From NCBI GenBank assembly GCA_964472605.1, contig CAYYLG010000015.1, positions 1-17,640 on the forward strand: DNA of 17,640 bases, read 5' to 3'. This DNA is from JANNXY01 sp964472605 (GTDB taxonomy: Bacteria > Patescibacteriota > Minisyncoccia > Phycocordibacterales > CAIZIN01). Below the pieces are notes generated by a model. That model was not told where the DNA came from, searched no databases, and worked only from the letters and a program-made list of their open reading frames with translations. The position numbers were made by a program, and so were the translations under genes. Positions 1-6,407 of this stretch are shown piece after piece (position 1 is the stretch's first letter; each line of letters begins with the position of its first letter).

Positions 1-1170
1 GACAAAGCTAGGTCCAAAAGTGAGCACGAAGAAGACATAATGTCTGGCCTAGAATGGCTTGGACTTACACATGATGAATTCTTCAGACAATCAGAAAGAA
101 ATGAAATATATGAAAAGTACACAAAGCAATTGATTGATTCTGGTCATGCGTATGTTTCAAAGGAAGAAGTGAAAGAGGAGGGTCAAAGAGCTGAAGTAAT
201 TCGTTTCAAAAATCCAAACAAGAGCATTACATTCCACGATTTGATTCGTGGTGAGATAACATTTGATACAACCGAACTTGGCGATTTCATAATCGCTCGT
301 TCTATAAGTGAACCACTGTATCATTTGGCTGTGGTGATTGATGATATTGAAATGGGTGTAACTCATATAATTCGTGGTGAAGATCATATTTCAAATACAC
401 CAAGACAAATCCTAATGATTGAAGCTTTTGGCAAAGGACAGCCAGACTATGCACATATTCCTCTCATTTTTGACGATCAAAAAGCCAAACTTTCTAAACG
501 CAAACACGGTGAGCTTGTCTCAATTACTTATTATAAAAACAATGGGTATTTACCTGAGGCAATGGTGAACTACTTGGCCCTTGTTGGTTGGAATCCTGGA
601 ACAGAGCAGGAGATATTTTCTATGGATGAACTTATTGAGCAATTTGATTTAGCCAAGGTTCAAAAGGGTGGTGCCGTCTTCAATCCCATAAAACTCAAAT
701 CAATTAATCGTCATTATATTAAGCAATTACCTTTAGGTGATATCGAAAACAGAATTCTTGAAATTAGGCCAGAGTTAGACAAAGAAATAATTAAAAAAAT
801 TACTCCTCTTGTAGCAGAGAGACTTGATACATTATCTGACATTAAGACACTTTTCGATCAGGGTGAATTCGATTACTTTTTTAATGCACCAAAGATAAAT
901 AATCCTGAAGCAATAATTTGGAAGAAAGATACAAAAGAAAATGCTGTTAAACATTTGGAAAAAGTTAAACAAATTATTGAAAATACTGAAAATTGTTCAG
1001 TTGAAATCATGAAATATGCTGAGGAAACAGGGAAGGGCAATGTACTTTGGCCACTTAGATATGCTCTATCTGGTAGGGAAAAGTCCTCTGATCCGTTCAC
1101 AATCCTTGGTATAATAGGCAAACATGAAAGTATTTCGCGCATTCTTACTGCTACTCATCTTCTTAGCTAG
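1..1170 (+). CDS. gltX: Glutamyl-tRNA synthetase, 5'-truncated by the window edge
   Basis: Class I aminoacyl-tRNA synthetase that charges tRNA-Glu with glutamate in the cytoplasm. The reading frame is open from base 1: the codons before the first ATG (position 40) encode DKARSKSEHEEDIMSGLEWLGL, typical GltX sequence, so this ATG is internal and the N-terminus with the HIGH motif lies outside the window. Visible hallmarks are IIRGEDHISNTPRQ, DDQKAKLSKRKHG (the KMSKS-class loop KLSKR at 487-501) and ALVGWNPG, followed by the helical anticodon-binding domain. The C-terminus (RYALSG, then ILGIIGKHESISRIL) matches the normal family end, so the 3' end is complete. The last 47 bases overlap the start of the downstream M23 gene, whose likely promoter is inside gltX. 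Whether the enzyme is discriminating or also charges tRNA-Gln cannot be told here. Confidence 0.97.
   Translation, partial: DKARSKSEHEEDIMSGLEWLGLTHDEFFRQSERNEIYEKYTKQLIDSGHAYVSKEEVKEEGQRAEVIRFKNPNKSITFHDLIRGEITFDTTELGDFIIARSISEPLYHLAVVIDDIEMGVTHIIRGEDHISNTPRQILMIEAFGKGQPDYAHIPLIFDDQKAKLSKRKHGELVSITYYKNNGYLPEAMVNYLALVGWNPGTEQEIFSMDELIEQFDLAKVQKGGAVFNPIKLKSINRHYIKQLPLGDIENRILEIRPELDKEIIKKITPLVAERLDTLSDIKTLFDQGEFDYFFNAPKINNPEAIIWKKDTKENAVKHLEKVKQIIENTENCSVEIMKYAEETGKGNVLWPLRYALSGREKSSDPFTILGIIGKHESISRILTATHLLS
1110..1115 (+). promoter_or_regulatory. -10 box of the M23 gene inside gltX
   Basis: A perfect TATAAT lies within the gltX 3' coding sequence, 8 nt before the M23 start codon at 1124. 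Transcription starting about 7 nt after it would give an almost leaderless mRNA. I see no clear -35 box at the usual spacing. Confidence 0.45.
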
Positions 1171-2386
1171 TTCGGTTTTTGTATTTGCACAAACAGTTGA
1201 TGAATTAAACCGTAAGCTTGATGCTCAGAAGGCTAAAATTGAAGCACTGGATAAAGAAATTCAGCAAAAACAAAAAGAGCTTTTACAGATTGGTGGAGAA
1301 AAGTCTACACTTCAAGGCGCAATTAAAACCCTAGAACTTGCTAGAAATAAGCTTGCAACTGATATCAAAAAAACAGAAAGCAGTATAGATAAAGCAGAAA
1401 CAACTCTTCAAAAACTCGGTATAGAAATTGATACTCTTACAAAAAAGGAAACTGGTGCTAAAAGTGCAATAGCATCAGGTCTAAGAATGGTTCATATGAC
1501 AGATTCAGAATCACCAATTGAAATTATTTTGTCCGGTGGTTCAATGGAAGACTTTTGGATTAATGCAGACCAATCTATACAATTAAATAATGCTTTGCAG
1601 GACCATATTGCTGAAATTAAGGAAGTTAGGGAAGAGCTAAAGGATAAACATACCGCAACTGAAGCAGAAAAAGATGCCCTACTTAAGCTTAAGAGAAATC
1701 TATCTGGGCAGAAATCTTCTGTAGAATCTACAAAGAAAGAGAAAGACACTCTCCTAACTCAAACAAAAAATAAAGAGTCTGAGTATCAAAGAATTCTGCA
1801 GGAGAAAATTGCTCAAAAGTCGGCCTTCGAAAAGGCCTTGTTCGATATTGAAAGTCAATTAAAAATTGCACTAGATCCAAAGAGTTTTGCTGCAGCTAAA
1901 AATAGTATTTTATCTTGGCCACTTGACCGTGTAGTGATCACACAACTCTTTGGCAGAACCACAGACGCTAAAAGGCTTTATGCATCAGGTACACATAATG
2001 GAGTAGATTTTGGTGTACCAGACGGAACTCCAATCAAAGCTGCATTAGGCGGAACAATTCTGGCAACAGGAAATACTGACAATGGCAAATGTTATTCATA
2101 TGGAAAATGGATAGTTATAAACCATCCAAATGGATTATCGACCTTATATGCTCATCTTTCAGGATTTAATGTTGGTAAAGGCGACTCAGTAAACACCGGT
2201 GACACTATCGGCTACAGTGGCCGAACTGGATATGCTACTGGTCCACATCTACACTTTACTGTATATGCAACCCAAGGTATGCGCGTACAACAATACACAA
2301 ATAGCATCAACTGTAAGGATGTGTCTATCCCAGTAGCTGATCCAAAGGCTTATCTTGATCCAATGGTATATCTACCAAGCAGATAA
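1124..2386 (+). CDS. Secreted coiled-coil M23 (LytM/EnvC-like) murein hydrolase
   Basis: A 420-residue exported protein. Residues 1-22 form a signal peptide or membrane anchor (MKVFRAF, then a run of L/I/F/V, then VFAQ). Residues 24-250 are almost pure Lys/Glu/Gln coiled coil, as in EnvC and other amidase activators. Residues 265-420 are an M23 peptidase domain. The zinc and catalytic residues are intact: H291 and D295 in HNGVDFG, H344 in LYAHLSG, H375 and H377 in GPHLHF. An intact site suggests an active glycyl/D,D-endopeptidase rather than a degenerate activator; this is inference. A small insertion with a Cys (NTDNGKCYSYG) precedes the core strand. The start overlaps gltX by 47 nt, but the signal peptide begins exactly at this ATG, so the overlap seems real. 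Likely role: septal peptidoglycan remodelling. Confidence 0.93.
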   Translation: MKVFRAFLLLLIFLASSVFVFAQTVDELNRKLDAQKAKIEALDKEIQQKQKELLQIGGEKSTLQGAIKTLELARNKLATDIKKTESSIDKAETTLQKLGIEIDTLTKKETGAKSAIASGLRMVHMTDSESPIEIILSGGSMEDFWINADQSIQLNNALQDHIAEIKEVREELKDKHTATEAEKDALLKLKRNLSGQKSSVESTKKEKDTLLTQTKNKESEYQRILQEKIAQKSAFEKALFDIESQLKIALDPKSFAAAKNSILSWPLDRVVITQLFGRTTDAKRLYASGTHNGVDFGVPDGTPIKAALGGTILATGNTDNGKCYSYGKWIVINHPNGLSTLYAHLSGFNVGKGDSVNTGDTIGYSGRTGYATGPHLHFTVYATQGMRVQQYTNSINCKDVSIPVADPKAYLDPMVYLPSR

Positions 2387-2399
2387 AATCTAAACATAA

Positions 2400-2405
2400 T
2401 ATAAT
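2400..2405 (+). promoter_or_regulatory. -10 box of the small membrane protein gene
   Basis: TATAAT directly in front of two consecutive ATG codons (2408 and 2411). With 5 nt between it and the ATG at 2411, the message would be leaderless or nearly so. No convincing -35 box. Confidence 0.4.
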
Positions 2406-2407
2406 TA

Positions 2408-2689
2408 ATGATGAACAAATTTATGAAATCAAATATGAAAACAAATCAAAGGGGATTCATTCAACTTATTATTATAATTGTTATAGTTTTACTTATACTT
2501 GGATACTACGGATTCGATTTAAAGAAGTTTATAGACAGTCCTGGAGTCCAAAATACATGGAACTATATCTGGAATGCTATTAAATTCGTTTGGGATAAAT
2601 TAACAGGCGCAATAAGTTGGATTTTGGCAAAATCAAATATAAGTTGGAGTGATATAAAGAATGTAGCACCAACCGGAGTTACAAATTAG
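2408..2689 (+). CDS. Small single-pass membrane protein with a prepilin-like N-terminus
   Basis: 93 residues, unknown function. After a short polar, basic leader (residues 1-15, ending NQRG) comes a hydrophobic helix, FIQLIIIIVIVLLILGYYG, and then an amphipathic segment rich in Trp (WNYIWNAIKFVWDKLT, ISWILA, ISWSD). Gly followed by Phe and a hydrophobic stretch resembles a type IV prepilin cleavage site, but the Glu expected at mature position 5 is absent, so processing by a prepilin peptidase is doubtful. I recall short proteins of the RGFIQL type as frequent in Parcubacteria; this is recollection, not a search. In-frame ATGs at 2408, 2411, 2423 and 2435 are all possible starts; 2411 best fits the -10 box. 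It follows the M23 gene by 21 nt and ends before a terminator, so it may also be read from upstream. Confidence 0.7.
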   Translation: MMNKFMKSNMKTNQRGFIQLIIIIVIVLLILGYYGFDLKKFIDSPGVQNTWNYIWNAIKFVWDKLTGAISWILAKSNISWSDIKNVAPTGVTN

Positions 2690-2726
2690 AAATCAATCCA
2701 ACAGGGAATTAAATAATGAAAATATA

Positions 2727-2749
2727 GCCCGTAAAATGATACGGGTTTT
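2727..2749 (+). terminator. Rho-independent terminator after the small membrane protein gene
   Basis: Six-base stem CCCGTA/TACGGG (2728-2733 with 2740-2745), loop AAATGA, followed by TTTTATTATT. It ends the gltX-M23-small-protein unit. Confidence 0.8.
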
Positions 2750-2843
2750 ATTATTGAATTTATAGTTTACCCCTAGAGTACCTACCGAAAAGATATATTG
2801 TGCGACATGCTATATAGAGGTCCCCTATGGCATACCTCATAAG

Positions 2844-2852
2844 TTATCCACA
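2844..2852 (+). promoter_or_regulatory. DnaA-box sequence TTATCCACA
   Basis: Exact match to the bacterial DnaA-box consensus, in the 190-nt noncoding stretch before the HAD-like gene. It is the only exact box I noticed, so it is not evidence for an origin. The rest of this stretch (2750-2938) shows no gene and no clear promoter. Confidence 0.35.
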
Positions 2853-2938
2853 GCTACAACATTACTCGATGATTAGTCAATTATCCTTTATTTTTGAATG
2901 TGCTAGATTTTTTATGGATTCAAATTCTTTTATTGATT

Positions 2939-3430
2939 ATGAAAATATCCTTAGACTTAGGAGATACGGTATTCAACCGTTCCCTACCCCGACTTAAGTT
3001 CGGCTGTGGTGAAGTGATGCAATTGTTTTCAGGTTGTCTTGGTGTATTGGCCGGACACGTGACTCAGGCCAGGGATGAATTATTTGTCATTTGCAGAATT
3101 GATCCCGGACAAGAGGCTCGTGTATGCACGAGCCTTATACATGCAGGACTAATGCCAAACCTCATTGATCCAAGGAATGTTCGTTTCTGCTTTAACCGAT
3201 CTGACAAAGGAAAGATCGGCTCTGAAATGGGAGTGCACGTTCACATCGATGACAGAGTTGAGGTTCTGAATTCCATGCATAACGCTGGAGTTAAATATAA
3301 GATTCTGTTTACTGGTGCACATGATGACAGAAAGGAAAATGGTGAACTTGCATTTAAGGACGGTCTCTTCATTGTTAAAGATTGGCAGGAAGTCGGTAAG
3401 CTACTTCGTAGCCTAGCATGGTATTGCTAG
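2939..3430 (+). CDS. HAD-superfamily-like protein
   Basis: 163 residues when started at the ATG at 2939. A TTG at 2894 would add 15 residues, but the fold's first strand (MKISLDLGDT) begins right at the ATG, as in many HAD proteins. Motif I is D6-L-G-D-T, the DxG variant found in YihX-type HADs, with D6 as the expected nucleophile. The motif II Ser/Thr position appears to be Cys (FVICR, C52). Motif III is a Lys in CFNRSDKGKIG (K90 or K92), and motif IV is the acidic pair in VHIDDRVEVL (D104, D105). This pattern (Phe-Cys, Lys, then HxDDRxEVL) matches small uncharacterised HAD proteins. A phosphatase role on an unknown substrate is inferred. It has no Shine-Dalgarno sequence and is a single-gene unit ending in a bidirectional terminator. 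Confidence 0.75.
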   Translation: MKISLDLGDTVFNRSLPRLKFGCGEVMQLFSGCLGVLAGHVTQARDELFVICRIDPGQEARVCTSLIHAGLMPNLIDPRNVRFCFNRSDKGKIGSEMGVHVHIDDRVEVLNSMHNAGVKYKILFTGAHDDRKENGELAFKDGLFIVKDWQEVGKLLRSLAWYC

Positions 3431-3449
3431 GTATTTTATTTAAACAAAA

Positions 3450-3475
3450 AACCACCCGGTTAGGGGTGGTTTTTG
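3450..3475. terminator. Bidirectional terminator between convergent genes
   Basis: Stem ACCACCC/GGGTGGT (3451-3457 with 3464-3470) with an A-run before and a T-run after, so it works on both strands. It serves the HAD-like gene (+) and the SLT-like gene (-), whose stop codon is at 3480. Confidence 0.85.
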
Positions 3476-3479
3476 TTTG

Positions 3480-3896
3480 TTACTTAGCTGCTAGATGTTC
3501 CGAAGAACCCCAACATGGCTTCGAAGAAGACCATGGCTCTGCACCTTCACGCTCATATAGGTCACGTGCATAACGCATGTTCCCTTCTAGAGTGTGGATG
3601 TTCATACCTTTCTTCTTTGAAGTCTCAAGGTGATAGTATTCATTGATTTGAAGTACTCCCACATCAAGATTGTTGACTACACCGCGGTGAACCGACCCGT
3701 CAGTGTTGAACTGAGTAAAGTGAGATTCACATCGAGCGATATCAACCATAAGGGGTATATCTTTGAAATATTCACGAACTTCTGCCTCGGCAGCATAATC
3801 TGCCTTAACTGAAGTCGTAATTGTCGAAGTAGCTGCCCTAACTGTGGAGGTCGCATTGATATCTGTATCACCCATTTGAGTAACCACAAACATCAT
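3480..3896 (-). CDS. Lytic transglycosylase (SLT/lysozyme-like) domain protein
   Basis: 138 residues from the first ATG. A Ser/Thr/Ala-rich linker (residues 10-40) leads to a small lysozyme-like domain, residues 43-130. Its features are IARCESHF with the likely catalytic Glu57, DVGVLQINEYYH (the GxxQI strand of SLT domains), N106 in LEGNMRYARDLY, and WSSSKPCW at the end. C56 and C128 could form the disulphide common in such exported proteins. It would cut glycan strands of peptidoglycan outside the cell. The start is uncertain: the frame stays open upstream to a TGA at 3993-3995 and encodes a membrane segment, LIKRLIIANLAVGLMMFVV, of which the ATG keeps only the tail. No ATG, GTG or TTG exists in that extension. 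Either a non-canonical start (ATC at 3935, ATT or ATA) is used or the export signal is differently encoded. Confidence 0.85.
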   Translation of the reverse strand: MMFVVTQMGDTDINATSTVRAATSTITTSVKADYAAEAEVREYFKDIPLMVDIARCESHFTQFNTDGSVHRGVVNNLDVGVLQINEYYHLETSKKKGMNIHTLEGNMRYARDLYEREGAEPWSSSKPCWGSSEHLAAK

Positions 3897-3986
3897 TAGA
3901 CCAACTGCAAGATTCGCTATAATAAGCCTTTTGATTAATTTTAAATTACAATTCGCTCGGAAAACTCTGTCTGTCTCTCTGTAAAG

Positions 3987-4009
3987 AAAAACTCAGGTGT
4001 ATACCTGAG
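3987..4009 (-). terminator. Second minus-strand terminator between the methyltransferase and the SLT gene
   Basis: Perfect 7-bp stem CTCAGGT/ACCTGAG (3992-3998 with 4003-4009), four-base loop, followed on the minus strand by TTTTTC. It would stop readthrough into the SLT-like gene, so that gene needs its own promoter within about 90 nt. Confidence 0.75.
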
Positions 4010-4081
4010 ATGTTTATAATAATAGCATATTTGAATACAGAAGTCAATATAAAACCATGGATTTAGAGTGGTGTAAAGACC

Positions 4082-4103
4082 AAAAAGTGGCTCTATTAAG
4101 CCA
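4082..4103 (-). terminator. First minus-strand terminator after the methyltransferase
   Basis: Stem TGGCT/AGCCA (4088-4092 with 4099-4103), 6-nt loop, followed on the minus strand by C and TTTTT. It lies about 35 nt past the methyltransferase stop and is weaker than the one at 3987-4009. Confidence 0.5.
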
Positions 4104-4136
4104 TTTTAAGGTTAAAACAGTAATACCACATTTATA

Positions 4137-4709
4137 CTATTTTTCAATGGTTAGATGGGTTATGTAGCCAAATTGAAACTTTTCATCTGAGACCCTACCT
4201 CCATGTTCTAAAGTTTTGGCTTTTATCCAATTTACTAACCCATTTGAGCTCTTGTGGCATGAATTGAAGGGTACAATTAGCAAACCTAACCCTCTTGGCT
4301 TATCGAATTCTGTAATTATCATCTTACCCCCAGGCTTCAAAGCATTAAACATTTCAAGAAATGATTTATCTTGGGACTCCTTGGGTATATGGTGGAAGAC
4401 AAGTGAACACACTACCCTGTCACAGGAGTTTGGGACCACGGGTAAAGTATCTGCAAAGGCCCTTTTGATTATGATATTTGTCTGACTTAGGTACTTTCTT
4501 GCTACCACAAGCTTACTCTCTTCTGGATCAATACCGACATACTTAGGCCCTTCACCATATCTGTTATACATATCATGCAATAATGCTCCTCTGCCACAGC
4601 CAACATCTATCAATAACTGACCATCTTGTAACGGACCCACCAGTTCCACTATAGAATCATGAATTTTAGATAGTCCGGATATTTTTCTTAGAATTGAATA
4701 AAACGACAT
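4137..4709 (-). CDS. Class I SAM-dependent methyltransferase
   Basis: 190 residues starting at the ATG at 4709, one base after the upstream exonuclease stop. A longer frame exists, but its extra 36 residues overlap that gene and do not look like a methyltransferase. Rossmann hallmarks: motif I LLIDVGCGRGALL (residues 32-44), acidic D61 at the end of strand 2 (YVGIDPEES), motif IV CDRVVCSLVFHHIP (96-109) and the post-motif ALKPGGKMIITEF. This is the Methyltransf_11/25, UbiE-like type, which acts on small molecules, lipids or proteins; the substrate cannot be read from the sequence. The tight spacing indicates it is cotranscribed with the exonuclease-like gene. Two terminators follow. Confidence 0.9.
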   Translation of the reverse strand: MSFYSILRKISGLSKIHDSIVELVGPLQDGQLLIDVGCGRGALLHDMYNRYGEGPKYVGIDPEESKLVVARKYLSQTNIIIKRAFADTLPVVPNSCDRVVCSLVFHHIPKESQDKSFLEMFNALKPGGKMIITEFDKPRGLGLLIVPFNSCHKSSNGLVNWIKAKTLEHGGRVSDEKFQFGYITHLTIEK

Positions 4710-4710
4710 A

Positions 4711-5298
4711 TTAGCTAATCCAAGGAATTGAATACTGCTCAAACTGAGGCAAAAGCTTACGATTAAATAAAATTCTAGAGAAAGCTTCTGCCTCCCAAAC
4801 CGCACCATTAATCGCAATATGAGGCTTTGGTTCAGCCGGGATTCCGACGTATTGCATTATTCCATCAGAAGCAATGTCTGAATGGTGATTCTTTAAAGGA
4901 ATTTCCTTACCTCTACTTATCATGTGCGCATAGATTAATGTATGAAGATCCAATGTCCTCTTTGCAATTGGATACTCTATACCATACCTTTCACAAGTAG
5001 CTTGTATAAAACCCGTATCAAAAGTTGGATGCAAAGCAGCAAAAGTCTGCTCTTCGATATCCCCCCTCCATTCTAAGAACTCTTTTACAATTTCCTCGTC
5101 AGTTTTTGGCTTATCTGAAAGCTCTTCCTTGCTATATCCATTTATAGCCAGCGCTTCATCCTCAATTTTTGCACCATCCCAAGGTTTACATTCTGCATAG
5201 AATTGTTTGGATGGATTGTTCAAGTCAATTGCTCCGATTGAAACAATTGAATGCACACGTGGATTTGTACCAGTTGTTTCTATATCACAAATAATCAT
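4711..5298 (-). CDS. DEDDh-type 3'-5' exonuclease-like protein with an altered Exo III motif
   Basis: 195 residues from the ATG at 5298; a TTG two codons upstream is possible but would disturb the promoter fit. Residue numbers here count from that TTG, so subtract 2 for the ATG start. It begins MIICDIETTG: the Exo I pair is D7 and E9. The Exo II Asp is D96 in HPTFDTGFI. Exo III should read HxAxxD, but here it is HIAINGA (H162), so the last catalytic Asp is replaced by Gly167; E171 lies four residues on. The family (RNase T, DnaQ and relatives) trims 3' ends of DNA or RNA using two metal ions. Whether this version is active, with E171 as substitute, or serves another role is open. It is followed by the methyltransferase and preceded, about 15 nt away, by the Ada-like gene. 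Confidence 0.85.
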   Translation of the reverse strand: MIICDIETTGTNPRVHSIVSIGAIDLNNPSKQFYAECKPWDGAKIEDEALAINGYSKEELSDKPKTDEEIVKEFLEWRGDIEEQTFAALHPTFDTGFIQATCERYGIEYPIAKRTLDLHTLIYAHMISRGKEIPLKNHHSDIASDGIMQYVGIPAEPKPHIAINGAVWEAEAFSRILFNRKLLPQFEQYSIPWIS

Positions 5299-5304
5299 AT
5301 ACAA

Positions 5305-5310
5305 ATTATC
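5305..5310 (-). promoter_or_regulatory. -10 box of the exonuclease-like gene
   Basis: On the minus strand the sequence reads GATAAT, 6 nt, ATG (5298), identical in layout to the dnaB start. It suggests a leaderless transcript beginning at the ATG, with the promoter overlapping the end of the Ada-like gene. No clear -35 box. Confidence 0.4.
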
Positions 5311-5313
5311 GCA

Positions 5314-5706
5314 TTATTTGCACCCAGATGCCAAAGTATATCCTTCGACTTCTGCCTCAACGCTAGAATTAAATGATATTTTATTTTCCTCTTTTATTCT
5401 ATTTAAACCACTGCAATTTGGATAATAATATTTCTTGCCATTTTTGGAAGCATAAACTACCCCCGTCTTCCCCAGAACAACGGGCTTAATGGATTGAGTG
5501 ACATTTGCAACTTGAGAGGCTTTAGCACCCTCTACCTCAAAGCTTGTAAACACGGGGTCAGTATGGACACCGGATGAATTAATGGCTATATATGTAATTC
5601 CTGAGCCAAACACAGCCGAGAGGACTATTAAAGTAACCATCAAAACCTCCTCTCCTGCCCCACCCAAGTAGCTATTGATTTTAGTTAGAATATTCTGTAT
5701 ACTCAT
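5314..5706 (-). CDS. Single-pass membrane protein with an Ada-like C-terminal domain
   Basis: 130 residues. One transmembrane helix at about 20-42 (EEVLMVTLIVLSAVFGSG, then ITYIAI) is followed by a flexible linker. The C-terminal domain at about 84-130 reads VYASKNGKKYYYPNCSG, then ENKISF, then GYTLASGCK. This is the zinc-ribbon-like fold related to the Ada methyl-phosphotriester domain that Patescibacteria attach to many small membrane proteins. Only two cysteines remain (C98, C129), against four zinc ligands in Ada, so metal binding and DNA repair are doubtful. The domain probably sits outside the membrane; its role is unknown. It is the first gene of the minus-strand group with the exonuclease-like gene and the methyltransferase. 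Confidence 0.8.
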   Translation of the reverse strand: MSIQNILTKINSYLGGAGEEVLMVTLIVLSAVFGSGITYIAINSSGVHTDPVFTSFEVEGAKASQVANVTQSIKPVVLGKTGVVYASKNGKKYYYPNCSGLNRIKEENKISFNSSVEAEVEGYTLASGCK

Positions 5707-5718
5707 CTCTACACTTTA

Positions 5719-5724
5719 ATTATA
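5719..5724 (-). promoter_or_regulatory. -10 box of the Ada-like gene
   Basis: Minus-strand TATAAT, 12 nt before the ATG at 5706, predicting a 5' leader of only about 5-6 nt. It sits in the 54-bp divergent region shared with rpmA. On the rpmA side of this region is a small inverted repeat, GGCCA/TGGCC (5734-5738 with 5743-5747), in the rpmA leader. Confidence 0.5.
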
Positions 5725-5760
5725 ACGTATTAGGGCCAAATATGGCCAAAAAGTAACACC

Positions 5761-6033
5761 ATGGCAACCAAAAAAGCCGGCGGAACAGCCAAAAACCTGT
5801 CAGATTCAAACCCAAAGTTTCTTGGGGTTAAACTATATGCTGGAGAAAAAGCTTCTGCTGGATCTATCATAATCCGTCAGCGTGGTACTAGATACCTCCC
5901 AGGCAAGAACACTATGCTCGGCAAGGATCATACCATCTTTGCACTTAAGGCCGGTAAAGTAGCATTCAAGAACAAGCGCAAAGCTGGATTCGACGGAACA
6001 AAAACAGTTCTAAAGGAGGTAAGTGTAAACTAA
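5761..6033 (+). CDS. rpmA: 50S ribosomal protein L27
   Basis: 90 residues, a complete L27, which places its N-terminus near the peptidyl-transferase centre. Signature: MATKKAGGTAKNLSDSNPK, LGVKLYAGE, IIIRQRGTRYLPGKN, GKDHTIFALKAGKVAF. There is no extended, protease-removed N-terminus of the Firmicutes type. L27 usually follows L21 (rplU) in one operon; here rplU lies 8 kb away on the other strand. No Shine-Dalgarno sequence precedes the ATG. A bidirectional terminator follows within about 10 nt. Confidence 0.98.
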   Translation: MATKKAGGTAKNLSDSNPKFLGVKLYAGEKASAGSIIIRQRGTRYLPGKNTMLGKDHTIFALKAGKVAFKNKRKAGFDGTKTVLKEVSVN

Positions 6034-6044
6034 CCTTATCAAAT

Positions 6045-6072
6045 AAAAAACCTCCCAATTGGGAGGTTTTTT
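6045..6072. terminator. Bidirectional terminator after rpmA
   Basis: Perfect stem CCTCCC/GGGAGG (6051-6056 with 6061-6066), loop AATT, A6 before and T6 after. Its left half, AAAAAACCTCCCAAT, recurs in the terminator after rplU at 14231-14258. Confidence 0.9.
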
Positions 6073-6081
6073 AAATAAAAT

Positions 6082-6101
6082 TATCACCTTCAACGGTGAT
6101 A
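6082..6101 (-). terminator. Hairpin directly after the DUF2384 gene
   Basis: Perfect 7-bp stem TATCACC/GGTGATA, 6-nt loop, directly after the stop codon on the minus strand and followed by ATTTTATTT. A weak terminator or 3'-end-protecting hairpin; the stronger one at 6045-6072 lies beyond it. Confidence 0.45.
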
Positions 6102-6320
6102 TTACCCAATCGGTTCTCCTGATGCAAGCTCATAAATCATTCTATCTAAAGGCAACATGTCATTTGAAATGATCAGGTCAATTGGTCTTTTTCCACCGAA
6201 GGCTTTATTTTTCCTATGAAGCCAGGGCTCGATAAACTCCTCCTTGATTACATGCTTACACTCATTTACAAATTTCCGTTTCCTCTTTTCCTGTGTCTTG
6301 GTTAATTTCGGTTTTTTCAT
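6102..6320 (-). CDS. DUF2384 (MbcA/ParS-like antitoxin domain) mini-protein
   Basis: 72 residues. A very basic start (MKKPKLTKTQEKRKRKF) leads to WLHRKNKAFGGKRPIDLI (about 33-50) and LDRMIYELASGEPIG. The pattern of N-x-A-F-G-G-K-x-P-I-D-L and a closing L-x-x-G-x-P is the MbcA/ParS/Xre toxin-binding domain (DUF2384). In known systems this domain sits at the C-terminus of an antitoxin and binds a RES-domain toxin. No RES toxin is nearby, so this may be an orphan regulator. AGGTG lies about 7-9 nt before the ATG as a possible Shine-Dalgarno sequence, unusual for this window. It is divergent from the HTH gene at 6459. Confidence 0.7.
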   Translation of the reverse strand: MKKPKLTKTQEKRKRKFVNECKHVIKEEFIEPWLHRKNKAFGGKRPIDLIISNDMLPLDRMIYELASGEPIG

Positions 6321-6347
6321 TTTGGTGCACCTGTATCAATACTAGAC

Positions 6348-6353
6348 ATTATA
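6348..6353 (-). promoter_or_regulatory. -10 box of the DUF2384 gene
   Basis: Minus-strand TATAAT, 27 nt before the ATG at 6320. The -35 region is weak. It lies back to back with the strong plus-strand promoter at 6371-6398. Confidence 0.45.
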
Positions 6354-6370
6354 TTGATTAAAGTAAAATA

Positions 6371-6398
6371 TTGACTTTATTCTATACAATGATATAAT
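6371..6398 (+). promoter_or_regulatory. Sigma-70-type promoter of the HTH gene
   Basis: TTGACT (6371-6376), 16-bp spacer, TATAAT (6393-6398). It is one of the closest matches to consensus in the window. The predicted start at about 6405 is just before an inverted repeat, leaving a leader of some 55 nt. Confidence 0.8.
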
Positions 6399-6407
6399 AT
6401 AAATTAG

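Noticed and set aside
3630..3889. Alternative-frame ORFs within the SLT-like gene
   Set aside because: Both are shadows; only the 3480-3896 frame has the transglycosylase motifs.
4710..4817. N-terminal extension of the methyltransferase
   Set aside because: It lies entirely within the exonuclease gene and does not resemble methyltransferase sequence.
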